This document shows, one piece after another, positions 1-6,997 of a stretch of 64,000 nucleotides of DNA. Each line of letters opens with the position of its first letter. Positions within the stretch are counted from its first letter, which is position 1. The DNA is from Cupriavidus necator (GTDB taxonomy: Bacteria; Pseudomonadota; Gammaproteobacteria; Burkholderiales; Burkholderiaceae). The position numbers were made by a program, and so were the translations under genes. Where the stretch lies: positions 62,001 through 126,000 of the forward strand of contig NZ_SROX01000014.1 in assembly GCF_013141915.1 (NCBI RefSeq), given 5' to 3'. The notes beneath the pieces were generated by a model that made no database searches, had not been told where the DNA came from, and was given only the letters and a program-made list of their open reading frames with translations.

Positions 1-426
1 CGTGCCGCCCGACAGGCTCACCGCGGCGGTCCACAGCGGGTAGTCCGGCGCCGGCACCAGCACTTCGTCGCCGGTATTGAGCAGCGCATTGACGGCCATC
101 ACGATCAGTTCGGAGGCACCGTTGCCCACATAGATATCGTCCAGGCCGACGCCTTCGATATTTTTTTGCTGGGTATAGTGCATGATCGCCTTGCGTGCGG
201 CGAAAATGCCTTTGGAATCAGAATAACCTGCCGAATTCGGCAGGTTTCGCATCATGTCCTGCTGAATCTCTTCCGGCGCGTCAAAACCGAATACGGCCAG
301 GTTGCCGATATTCAGCTTGATGATCTTGTGCCCTTCTTCCTCCATCTGCTTGGCCTTTTCCAGCACCGGACCGCGGATGTCGTAGCAAACGTTATTGAGT
401 TTGTTGGATTTCTGGATGGGTTTCAC
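1..426 (-). CDS. alaA: AlaA-type alanine aminotransferase, N-terminal part only
   Basis: The visible 142 codons encode the N-terminal third of a fold-type I, PLP-dependent aminotransferase that would interconvert pyruvate/glutamate and alanine/2-oxoglutarate in the cytosol. The protein reads VCYDIRGPVLEKAKQMEEEG, then LNIGNLAVFGFDAPEEI, GYSDSKGIFAARKAI, IYVGNGASELIVMA and LVPAPDYPLWTAAVSLSGGT. This is nearly the E. coli AlaA N-terminus; the catalytic lysine lies beyond the window edge. I chose the GTG at 426-424, which gives a start (KPIQKSNKLNNVC) like AlaA. No ATG lies in frame further upstream, and the ribosome binding site is poor. The gene runs off the left end and is divergent from the Mth938-like gene. 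Confidence 0.8.
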   Translation of the reverse strand, partial: MKPIQKSNKLNNVCYDIRGPVLEKAKQMEEEGHKIIKLNIGNLAVFGFDAPEEIQQDMMRNLPNSAGYSDSKGIFAARKAIMHYTQQKNIEGVGLDDIYVGNGASELIVMAVNALLNTGDEVLVPAPDYPLWTAAVSLSGGT

Positions 427-532
427 GGCGATGTCGGGCAAGCGTGGCGTGCCGCGTCGGCGGCACCGGACTGGGAATCGGAGCGAATCTGAAAGAATGC
501 GGAGGCGCCGTCCGCTGCGATGCAACGCAAAC

Positions 533-561
533 GTGGCAGACAGGGAGGCAAAAGCTATAAT
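533..561 (+). promoter_or_regulatory. Sigma-70 promoter for the Mth938-like gene
   Basis: A consensus -10 TATAAT lies at 556-561, with GTGGCA (four of six matches to TTGACA) at 533-538 and an exact 17-base spacer. It lies between the divergent aminotransferase (start 426) and the Mth938-like gene (start 748), so that gene would have a leader of about 180 bases. Apart from this promoter I see nothing else in the 427-747 gap. Confidence 0.55.
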
Positions 562-747
562 TTATCGGATTATGACAGACTTCGGCAGGGATTCTTGCAT
601 TGCAGCGTGCGCTATCCGCGCGCACCGCAGCCGCCTGCTCGCTGTCGCCAGTCCGCTGTTGCCCGTCCATTGCGCCGCCCGGCCCGCCTGCCCTCCGCCC
701 CGCGGACCGGCCCGCCAGCCCGCGGCGGCCACCGCCGAGACCCCCAA

Positions 748-1131
748 GTGAAACTCCACGCCGACCAGCCCCAGTCGCTCAATACCGTCACCGCCTACGG
801 GCCTGGGTATATCGAAATCAACCTTGTCCGCCATACCAACTCGGTCCTGGTCATGCCCGAGGGCGAAGTCCGCCCCTGGCCGGTCAACCGCTTCGAAGAC
901 CTGGAGGCCGCGCATTTCGAGCAACTGGCCGAATTGGGGCCCGAAGTGGTGCTGCTTGGCACCGGCGCGCGGCTGCGCTTTCCGCACCCGCGCCTGACCG
1001 CATCGCTGGCGCGCCGCCATGTCGGCGTCGACGCCATGGATATGCAGGCGGCGTGCCGCACCTACAACATCCTGATGGCCGAGGGCCGCAAGGTGGCGGC
1101 GGTGCTGCTGCTCGAGCCCGCGGCCGCCTGA
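748..1131 (+). CDS. Mth938-like domain protein (DUF498/DUF598, NDUFAF3-like fold)
   Basis: A 127-residue cytosolic protein with the Mth938 fold. Its landmarks are the N-terminal TVTAYGPGYIEIN, the central VMPEGEVRPWPVN, the hydrophobic VVLLGTGARLRFP and, near the end, GVDAMDMQAACRTYNILMAE. Mitochondrial relatives (NDUFAF3) assist complex I assembly; the bacterial role is not established and I do not assign one. The GTG at 748 is preferred over earlier in-frame codons because the family homology begins right there; the 76 upstream codons are basic, proline-rich and look non-coding. Its place beside a peroxiredoxin is typical of Burkholderiales, but that is recollection. Confidence 0.8.
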   Translation: MKLHADQPQSLNTVTAYGPGYIEINLVRHTNSVLVMPEGEVRPWPVNRFEDLEAAHFEQLAELGPEVVLLGTGARLRFPHPRLTASLARRHVGVDAMDMQAACRTYNILMAEGRKVAAVLLLEPAAA

Positions 1132-1272
1132 AGCGCCTCCCGGAAAAGTTGAGCGGGCGCCACGCTTGAAGTCCGCGCGAGGCGCCCCAATCTGCTCGCG
1201 CTGAGGCGGCAGCCCCTCTCCCGATTCCAACGATCTCACCGATCCCTGCCCCTCCCCCAAGGAGCCACAAGC

Positions 1273-1737
1273 ATGACCGTCAGTCTCAACAAGGCCATCC
1301 CCGACTTCAGCGCGCCGATGACCGGCGATGCCACCTTCCGCCTGGCCGACTACCGCGGCAAGACGGTGGTGCTGTACTTCTACCCGAAGGACAACACGCC
1401 GGGCTGCACCACGGAGGCAATGAACTTCCGCGACCAGTATGAGGATTTCGAGAAGGCCGGCGTGCAGGTGTTCGGCATCTCGCGCGACAGCTTGCGCTCG
1501 CACGAAAACTTCAAGGCCAAGCTCGAACTGCCCTTCGAACTGATCTCCGATGCCGACGAAAATGTGTGCACATTGTTCGACGTCATCAAGATGAAAAAAC
1601 TGTATGGCAAGGAGCACCGCGGCATCGAGCGCAGCACCTTTGTCATCGACGGCAAGGGCATCCTGCGACACGAGCTGCGCGGCATCAAGGTGCCCAGCCA
1701 CGTCGACGAAGTGCTGGAGATCGTGCGCGGCATCTGA
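1273..1737 (+). CDS. bcp: Thiol peroxidase of the Bcp/PrxQ family
   Basis: A 154-residue peroxiredoxin that reduces hydrogen peroxide and organic hydroperoxides in the cytosol using thioredoxin-type reductants. The active-site segment YPKDNTPGCTTEAMNF carries the peroxidatic cysteine at C45, with the conserved Pro38/Thr42 around it. E. coli Bcp has a resolving cysteine five residues later; here that position is Met50. The only other cysteine is C99 (DENVCTLF), which E. coli also has, so the enzyme is either 1-Cys or uses C99. A strong AAGGAG at 1259-1264 sits eight bases before the ATG. It stands alone: the next gene is more than 400 bases away. Confidence 0.93.
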   Translation: MTVSLNKAIPDFSAPMTGDATFRLADYRGKTVVLYFYPKDNTPGCTTEAMNFRDQYEDFEKAGVQVFGISRDSLRSHENFKAKLELPFELISDADENVCTLFDVIKMKKLYGKEHRGIERSTFVIDGKGILRHELRGIKVPSHVDEVLEIVRGI

Positions 1738-1808
1738 AGCATCGCCGGCCGGCGTTGCCCGTAACGGATCCGATCCGGACGCGCCGTGGCAAAGGTTGGG
1801 AAACCCAA

Positions 1809-1837
1809 TTGCCAAACCCAAAGCCTTCAGATACATT
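1809..1837 (+). promoter_or_regulatory. Sigma-70 promoter for the candidate small RNA
   Basis: TTGCCA (five of six) at 1809-1814 and TACATT (four of six) at 1832-1837 are separated by exactly 17 bases. It lies about 70 bases after the bcp stop and about 320 bases before phoH. Transcription would start near 1844. Confidence 0.5.
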
Positions 1838-1843
1838 GGCCCG

Positions 1844-1985
1844 TAATGAGTTCAGATTCCGGATGCCACGCTGTTTCGACTCCCCGGCCCAGGCGCTACG
1901 TGCCACAGGCCGGTAGCGGACCTGCCGTGTCGGCAGTCCGCCAAAGAGCCGCCAACCCTGTTCCGCAGGCATGGCGGCTTTTTTG
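1844..1985 (+). ncRNA. Candidate structured small RNA between bcp and phoH
   Basis: About 140 bases bounded by a promoter and an intrinsic terminator, able to fold into three successive hairpins. (1) CCGGCC 1884-1889 pairs with GGCCGG 1908-1913, with a short inner GGC/GCC stem. (2) 1916-1927 pairs with 1931-1941: eleven pairs, one bulged C, loop TGT. (3) AGCCGCCA 1947-1954 pairs with TGGCGGCT 1972-1979, followed by a T-run. No open frame with a ribosome binding site is present. A C-rich unpaired CTCCCC at 1881-1885 could pair with Shine-Dalgarno sequences. It could instead be a phoH leader ending in an attenuator, or a diverged 6S RNA. The paired structure is seen; the function is unknown. 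Confidence 0.5.
1947..1984 (+). terminator. Intrinsic terminator with a nested stem
   Basis: A perfect 8-bp stem, AGCCGCCA (1947-1954) with TGGCGGCT (1972-1979), encloses a second stem, CCTG (1957-1960) with CAGG (1966-1969). It runs into a T-run at 1979-1984. It ends the candidate small RNA and would also stop read-through from bcp. Confidence 0.75.
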
Positions 1986-2156
1986 TTTGCAGCCGCGTCT
2001 GCTCTCATGCCTGTCCGCGTCGGGTGTCTCGCGCATGCATGCCCCGGCCATGCTCCGCCACGCCGTATCGCACGCGTCGGTTACCGCCGATGACGCGCAG
2101 CGCCGCGGACCGGACAGCCCCGCCCCCTTCTTGTCCCCCTGAAAGGAAAGCCAAGC

Positions 2157-3860
2157 ATGCCGCTGCCTACCATGCCCGCCAAGCCTGCCCAATTGCTGGA
2201 CCCGAGCGAGTTTGCTCCGGTTTCCGCGGTGCCTAAGGCCAAAGCCGCCACACAGGGCAAGAAACCTGTGCCGGCGCTAGAGCGCGTGGCATTGCTGGAA
2301 ACCGGCGATACGCAGGCCCCTGAAGTCGAGGCCCGCGCCGCCGGCGGTACCCGCGCCCGCAGCACCGAGACGCCGGCGGTATCGACGCCGGCCGTCACCG
2401 CCGCACCGGTCAGCCTGGTCAAGCCGTCGACCGGCCCCACGCGCCGCGCGCGCAAGGCCGAAGGCCCGAGCAAGCTGTTCGTGCTCGACACCAACGTGTT
2501 GATGCACGACCCGGCCTCGCTGTTCCGCTTCGAAGAGCACGACATCTATCTGCCGATGATGACGCTCGAAGAACTGGACAACCACAAGAAGGGCATGAGC
2601 GAAGTTGCGCGCAACGCGCGCATGGTCAGCCGCACGCTCGATTCACTGGTGGGTGGCACCGACGGCGTGCTCGACGAAGGCCTGCCGCTGGCCAGGCTGG
2701 GCAACCGCGATGCACAGGGCAAGCTCTTTTTCCAGACCCGCCTGAACGACATCAAGCTGCCTGAAGGGCTGCCCCAGGGCAAGGCCGATAACCAGATCCT
2801 GGGCGTGGTCAGCGCGCTGCAGCAGCAGTATCCGGAGCGCCAGGTCGTGCTGGTGTCGAAAGACATCAACATGCGCATCAAGGCGCGCGCGCTGGGCCTG
2901 CCGGCCGAAGACTATTTCAACGACCAGGTCCTCGAAGACAAGGACCTGCTCTACGCGGGCGTGATGCAGCTGCCCGGCGACTTCTGGGCCAAGCATGGCA
3001 AGGGGGTCGAAAGCTGGCAGGATCCCAAGTCCGGCGCCATGTTCTACCGCCTTACCGGCCCGCTGGTGCCGTCGTTCCTGGTCAACCAGTTCGTCTACCT
3101 CGAGCCGGTGGACGGCAGCCTGCCGCTCTATGCGCAGGTCAAGGAGATCAACGGCAAGACCGCGCTGCTGCAGACGCTGAAGGACTACACGCACCACAAG
3201 AACAATGTGTGGAGCGTGACCGCGCGCAACCGCGAGCAGAACTTCGCGCTGAACCTGCTGATGAATCCGGACATCGACTTCGTCACGCTGCTGGGCCAGG
3301 CCGGTACCGGCAAGACGCTGCTGGCGCTGGCGGCAGGCCTCGAGCAGGTGCTGGACCAGAAGCTCTACAACGAGATCATCGTCACCCGCGCCACCGTGCC
3401 GGTGGGCGAGGACATCGGCTTCCTGCCCGGCACCGAGGAAGAGAAGATGCAGCCGTGGATGGGCGCCTTCGACGACAACCTCGAGGTGCTGCAGAAGAGC
3501 GATGACAGTGCCGGCGACTGGGGCCGCGCCGCGACGCAGGAGCTGATCCGCTCGCGCATCAAGGTCAAGAGCATGAACTTCATGCGCGGCCGCACCTTCG
3601 TCAACAAGTTTGTCATCATCGACGAGGCGCAGAACCTGACGCCAAAGCAGATGAAGACGCTGGTGACGCGCGCGGGTCCGGGCACCAAGATCATCTGCCT
3701 GGGCAATATCGCGCAGATCGACACGCCCTACCTGACCGAGGGCTCATCGGGCCTGACCTACGTGGTCGACCGCTTCAAGGGCTGGAGCCACAGCGGCCAT
3801 ATCACGCTGGCGCGGGGCGAGCGCTCGCGCCTGGCCGACCACGCCGGCGACGTGCTCTGA
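2157..3860 (+). CDS. PIN domain-PhoH ATPase fusion (PhoH2/YlaK type)
   Basis: A 567-residue protein that joins an N-terminal PIN nuclease domain to a C-terminal PhoH ATPase; such PhoH2 proteins act as RNA helicase/RNases in other bacteria. Residues 1-105 are low complexity (Ala, Pro, Thr, Lys). The PIN domain begins at FVLDTNVLMHD with acidic D111 and continues through TLEELDNHKKG. PhoH has Walker A GQAGTGKT at 380-387, Walker B FVIIDEAQNL near 490, and the LGNIAQID sensor. The start is supported by GAAAGGAAAG at 2141-2150. The gene stands apart from the ybeZ-ybeY type of phoH locus. The RNA target is unknown. Confidence 0.9.
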   Translation: MPLPTMPAKPAQLLDPSEFAPVSAVPKAKAATQGKKPVPALERVALLETGDTQAPEVEARAAGGTRARSTETPAVSTPAVTAAPVSLVKPSTGPTRRARKAEGPSKLFVLDTNVLMHDPASLFRFEEHDIYLPMMTLEELDNHKKGMSEVARNARMVSRTLDSLVGGTDGVLDEGLPLARLGNRDAQGKLFFQTRLNDIKLPEGLPQGKADNQILGVVSALQQQYPERQVVLVSKDINMRIKARALGLPAEDYFNDQVLEDKDLLYAGVMQLPGDFWAKHGKGVESWQDPKSGAMFYRLTGPLVPSFLVNQFVYLEPVDGSLPLYAQVKEINGKTALLQTLKDYTHHKNNVWSVTARNREQNFALNLLMNPDIDFVTLLGQAGTGKTLLALAAGLEQVLDQKLYNEIIVTRATVPVGEDIGFLPGTEEEKMQPWMGAFDDNLEVLQKSDDSAGDWGRAATQELIRSRIKVKSMNFMRGRTFVNKFVIIDEAQNLTPKQMKTLVTRAGPGTKIICLGNIAQIDTPYLTEGSSGLTYVVDRFKGWSHSGHITLARGERSRLADHAGDVL

Positions 3861-3984
3861 CGCGGGCAGCGGCCCGGCGCCCTGCTACGTGGGGTGCCCG
3901 GGCCCTCTGCCGTGATCGGCAAGCGCAATGCGGCTATGATGTCCGCAGCTCCGCTTGTTGTCTCGCATCCCACTGGAGGCGTCG

Positions 3985-4392
3985 ATGAACCCACAGCATC
4001 TCCGCCTGGCCGCGCTGATCGGCGCCGCCATGTTCCTGGCCAGCCCGCTCCAGGCGCGCGCCGCGGCTGACGACCTGGTGATCCGCACCATGGGCCCGGT
4101 CAGCTATGTCTGCGGCGGTGTCGCCGAAGACGAGCGCGAGGCGCTGGCCGCGCGCGAGAAGGATTTCAATATCGGCATCGTGTTCACGCAGGGCGTCGCG
4201 GGCGAGTTCCTGTCCGACGTTGCGGTCAAGCTGGTGCGCGACGAGCAGGAGGTCGCCAGCTTCCGCGCCGCCGGCCCCCGCTGCCTGATACGTGCGCCCG
4301 AAGGCAGCTACAATATCGAGGCCAGTTACAAGGGCCAGCCCAAGTCGATCAAGGTCAGCACCGGTACGCGCAACGCCCAGCTACGCTGGTAG
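3985..4392 (+). CDS. Exported protein of unknown function
   Basis: A 135-residue protein starting at the ATG at 3985, which has GGAGG ten bases upstream. An ATG ten codons earlier lacks a binding site. Residues 1-23 form a Sec signal peptide with probable cleavage after QARA, so the mature protein is periplasmic. The mature part has one probable disulphide pair (YVCGGV and PRCLIR) and a beta-rich C-terminus (GSYNIEASYKGQPKSIKV) like carboxypeptidase regulatory-like or transthyretin-type sandwich domains. I cannot name a function. The downstream NlpC/P60 lipoprotein gene starts 46 bases later in the same direction and may be co-transcribed. Confidence 0.75.
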   Translation: MNPQHLRLAALIGAAMFLASPLQARAAADDLVIRTMGPVSYVCGGVAEDEREALAAREKDFNIGIVFTQGVAGEFLSDVAVKLVRDEQEVASFRAAGPRCLIRAPEGSYNIEASYKGQPKSIKVSTGTRNAQLRW

Positions 4393-4438
4393 CAGCAAGG
4401 TTTCGGTGCGCCGGCAGGCCCGCGACCGGAATCCAGGG

Positions 4439-5089
4439 ATGCCATTGCGCCGTACCAGCAGCTCTTCCACTCCTCCCGCAGCGCCCGTGCCGCTTGCCCG
4501 CGCCGGCCTGCCGCTGCTGTGCGCCGCCGCCCTGTTGCTGGCGGCGTGCGCCAGCGCCCCGCCGTCTCGCCATGGCGGCCCGCCGCGTCCGCCCGGCAAG
4601 CCCATGGTCGATCCCAGCGCCGGGCTCGAGGAAATCTCGATCCAGGCGATGTCGCTGGTCGGCACGCCATACCGCTACGGCGGCAATACGCCGGATGCCG
4701 GCTTCGACTGCAGCGGGCTGGTGCGCTATGTGGTATCCCGTGCCGCCAACGTGAACCTGCCGCGCACCACCGAAGCCATGGGAACCCGCGGCACCACGCT
4801 CGACCGCAGCGAAGTCGCTTCGGGCGACCTGGTGTTCTTCAATACCACCGGACGCGCCAATTCCCACGTCGGCATCTACGTCGGCCAGAACCGCTTTGTC
4901 CATGCGCCATCATCCGGCGGCACCGTGCGGCTTGAGGACATGGGCAAGCCCTACTGGGCCTCGCGCTACAACGGCGCACGGCGCGTGGTTGCCGGCGCGG
5001 TCAACCTGCCGGCGACGCCAATCCCCGCTCAGGCCCCGGCCCCGCTGCCCGACGACGACGATCCCATCGCCGCCTTCGTCAACCGCTGA
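4439..5089 (+). CDS. NlpC/P60 family peptidoglycan hydrolase lipoprotein
   Basis: A 216-residue cysteine peptidase predicted to cut stem peptides of murein (D-Glu-diaminopimelate bonds in the family). The N-terminus holds a lipoprotein signal ending LLLAAC with lipid-bearing C37, then a Pro-rich spacer. The catalytic domain starts near residue 66. GFDCSGLVRYV carries the nucleophile C91, and SHVGIYVG and VHAPSSGGTV supply the conserved histidines. The ATG at 4439 is chosen because it sits just before the signal peptide; the frame is open further upstream over the previous gene's end. A Pro/Asp-rich tail follows the domain. Closest known relatives are Spr/MepS and YafL. Confidence 0.88.
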   Translation: MPLRRTSSSSTPPAAPVPLARAGLPLLCAAALLLAACASAPPSRHGGPPRPPGKPMVDPSAGLEEISIQAMSLVGTPYRYGGNTPDAGFDCSGLVRYVVSRAANVNLPRTTEAMGTRGTTLDRSEVASGDLVFFNTTGRANSHVGIYVGQNRFVHAPSSGGTVRLEDMGKPYWASRYNGARRVVAGAVNLPATPIPAQAPAPLPDDDDPIAAFVNR

Positions 5090-5111
5090 ACGCGCGGCAA
5101 CCGGGCAAACA

Positions 5112-5137
5112 AAAAGCCAGGCATCTGCCTGGCTTTT
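5112..5137. terminator. Bidirectional intrinsic terminator
   Basis: AAAAGCCAGGCA (5112-5123) is a perfect inverted match to TGCCTGGCTTTT (5126-5137). It has an A-run on one side and a T-run on the other, between the convergent NlpC/P60 and pit genes. It can stop transcription from both. Confidence 0.9.
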
Positions 5138-5159
5138 CGCACGAGCGGCCGATCCCGCG

Positions 5160-6167
5160 TTACAGGATATGGCGCCCGATCCACCATGCGATCGCCGCCA
5201 TGAACGCCGAGGCCGGAATCGTCAGCACCCAGGCCCAGACGATATTGCCCGCCACGCCCCAGCGCACCGCCGACATCTTCTGCGCCGAGCCCACGCCGAC
5301 GATGGCGCCGGTGATGGTGTGCGTGGTCGAGACCGGCACGCCCAGCGCCGAGGCAAAGAACAGCGTCATGGCGCCGCCGGTCTCGGCACAGAAGCCGCCG
5401 ACCGGCTTGAGCTTGGTGATCTTCTGGCCCATGGTGCGCACGATGCGCCAGCCGCCGAACAGCGTGCCCATGCCGATGGCGACGTAGCAGCTGACGATGA
5501 CCCACGTCGGCGGCTGGCCGCCGGCGACCACATGGCCGCTCGCGATCAGCAGCATCCAGATGATGCCGATGGTCTTCTGCGCGTCATTGCCGCCATGGCC
5601 CAGGCTGTACATCGAGGCCGAGACCAGCTGCAGGCGGCGGAACCAGCGGTCCACGCGCGACGGCGGCGTGCGGAAGAAAGTCCAGCCCACGATCACCATC
5701 ATCAGCGAGCCGAGGATGAATCCGAGCAGTGGCGAGATCAGGATGAAGGCAACGGTCTTCAGCAAGCCGCTGCCCACCAGCGCTCCGGTGCCGGCCTTGG
5801 CCACCGCCGCGCCCACCAGCCCGCCGATCAGCGCGTGCGACGAGGATGACGGAATGCCGTAGTACCACGTGATGACGTTCCAGGCGATTGCCCCGACCAG
5901 CGCGCCGAAGATGACGTAGTGGTCGACGATATTGACGTCGATGGTGCCCGTCCCCACCGTCGCCGCCACCTTCAGGTGGAAGACAAAGATTGCGACGACG
6001 TTGCACATTGCCGCCATCGCCACCGCATGGTGGGGCTTGAGCACGCCCGTGGACACCACCGTGGCGATCGAGTTGGCCGCGTCGTGGAAGCCGTTCATGA
6101 AGTCGAACAGCAGTGCCAGCGCCACCAGCAAGGCGATCACCCACAGGCTCATTTGTATGGTCTGCAT
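5160..6167 (-). CDS. pit: Low-affinity inorganic phosphate transporter, PiT family
   Basis: A 335-residue inner-membrane protein that imports phosphate, usually as a metal-phosphate complex driven by the proton gradient. Both PiT signatures are present: GFHDAANSIATVV near residue 27 and GHGGNDAQKTIG near 190. About ten hydrophobic segments can be read, and GVPVSTTHTITGAIVG is the second copy of the P-S/T-T-H motif. Its start is 13 bases after the stop of the DUF47 gene, so the two are translated from one message. That pairing is standard: the PhoU-like DUF47 protein is thought to regulate its Pit partner. It ends at the terminator at 5112. Confidence 0.93.
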   Translation of the reverse strand: MQTIQMSLWVIALLVALALLFDFMNGFHDAANSIATVVSTGVLKPHHAVAMAAMCNVVAIFVFHLKVAATVGTGTIDVNIVDHYVIFGALVGAIAWNVITWYYGIPSSSSHALIGGLVGAAVAKAGTGALVGSGLLKTVAFILISPLLGFILGSLMMVIVGWTFFRTPPSRVDRWFRRLQLVSASMYSLGHGGNDAQKTIGIIWMLLIASGHVVAGGQPPTWVIVSCYVAIGMGTLFGGWRIVRTMGQKITKLKPVGGFCAETGGAMTLFFASALGVPVSTTHTITGAIVGVGSAQKMSAVRWGVAGNIVWAWVLTIPASAFMAAIAWWIGRHIL

Positions 6168-6180
6168 GCCGATAGCCGCC

Positions 6181-6807
6181 TCAGGCGTTTTCCAGGACGA
6201 TGCCTTCGATGATGTTGGCGACGTCCTCGCACTTGTCGGTGATCGTCTCGAGCTGCTCGTAGATCGCCTTCAGCTTGATCAGGCGCTTGACGTCGGTCTC
6301 GTCGCGGAACAGCTTGGACATCGCCGAGCGCATCACGCGGTCGGCCTCGGATTCCAGCTGGTCGATCTGCTGCGCGGTCTTCAGGATGGTGCTGGCATTG
6401 CCCATGTCCTCGAGCAGGCCCACCGCGATCTTGACCTGGTCGCAGCACTGCACGCAGATCGCGGCCAGGCGCAGCGCCTCGTCGGTCAGGTTGGTCACGT
6501 CATAGAGCGAGATGGTCTCGGCCACGTCTTCCATCAGGTCCAGGATGTCGTCCATGGTCGTGATGAGCTTGTGGATTTCGTCACGGTCCAGCGGCGTGAT
6601 GAAAGTCTTGTGCAGCAGGTCGATGGTGTCGTGCGTGATGCGGTCGGCCTTCTTTTCGGTGGCCTGGACGCGGCGGGCATGCGCCTCGGCGTTGGGCAGG
6701 TCGTTGACCAGCGCCTGCAGTTCATGGGCGGCGGTCACCGCGCAGTCGGCATGCTGGTTGAAATATTCGAAGAACTTGCCCTCGGTGGGCATGAATCGGC
6801 CGAACAT
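6181..6807 (-). CDS. DUF47 (PhoU-like) regulator of phosphate transport
   Basis: A 208-residue, almost wholly alpha-helical cytosolic protein of the DUF47/PhoU-like family. Acidic and histidine-containing helices carry the family landmarks HDTIDLLHKTFITPLDRDEI, LITTMDDILDLMED and QQIDQLESEADRVMRSA; such residues bind metal clusters in PhoU. The ATG at 6807 is chosen for the AAGGAAC box just upstream and because the family begins MFGRFMPTEGKFFEYF. It is the first gene of a two-gene operon with pit. Its own promoter probably lies in the 190 bases after dnaB, where a TAAAAT near 6909-6914 is the only tolerable -10 I see. Confidence 0.88.
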   Translation of the reverse strand: MFGRFMPTEGKFFEYFNQHADCAVTAAHELQALVNDLPNAEAHARRVQATEKKADRITHDTIDLLHKTFITPLDRDEIHKLITTMDDILDLMEDVAETISLYDVTNLTDEALRLAAICVQCCDQVKIAVGLLEDMGNASTILKTAQQIDQLESEADRVMRSAMSKLFRDETDVKRLIKLKAIYEQLETITDKCEDVANIIEGIVLENA

Positions 6808-6997
6808 GGAATGTTCCTTGTGGCAGCGTGCTGGCGCTGCGGATGGTGTTGCGGGATTAAGCGGACGCGTTGCATGACCGCCGCGGGCAGCGGCTGTCAT
6901 CAAAGCGAAATATTTTACAGGGTTAGCGGGACATTGCCCGCGAATTTGGCGCAAACGAGACGGGAGGCACCGAGGATGGCCGCCCCGCTTGACTTCG

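Noticed and set aside
562..1836. Open frame of 424 codons on the minus strand
   Set aside because: Antisense to the Mth938-like gene and bcp, and without a protein-like composition.
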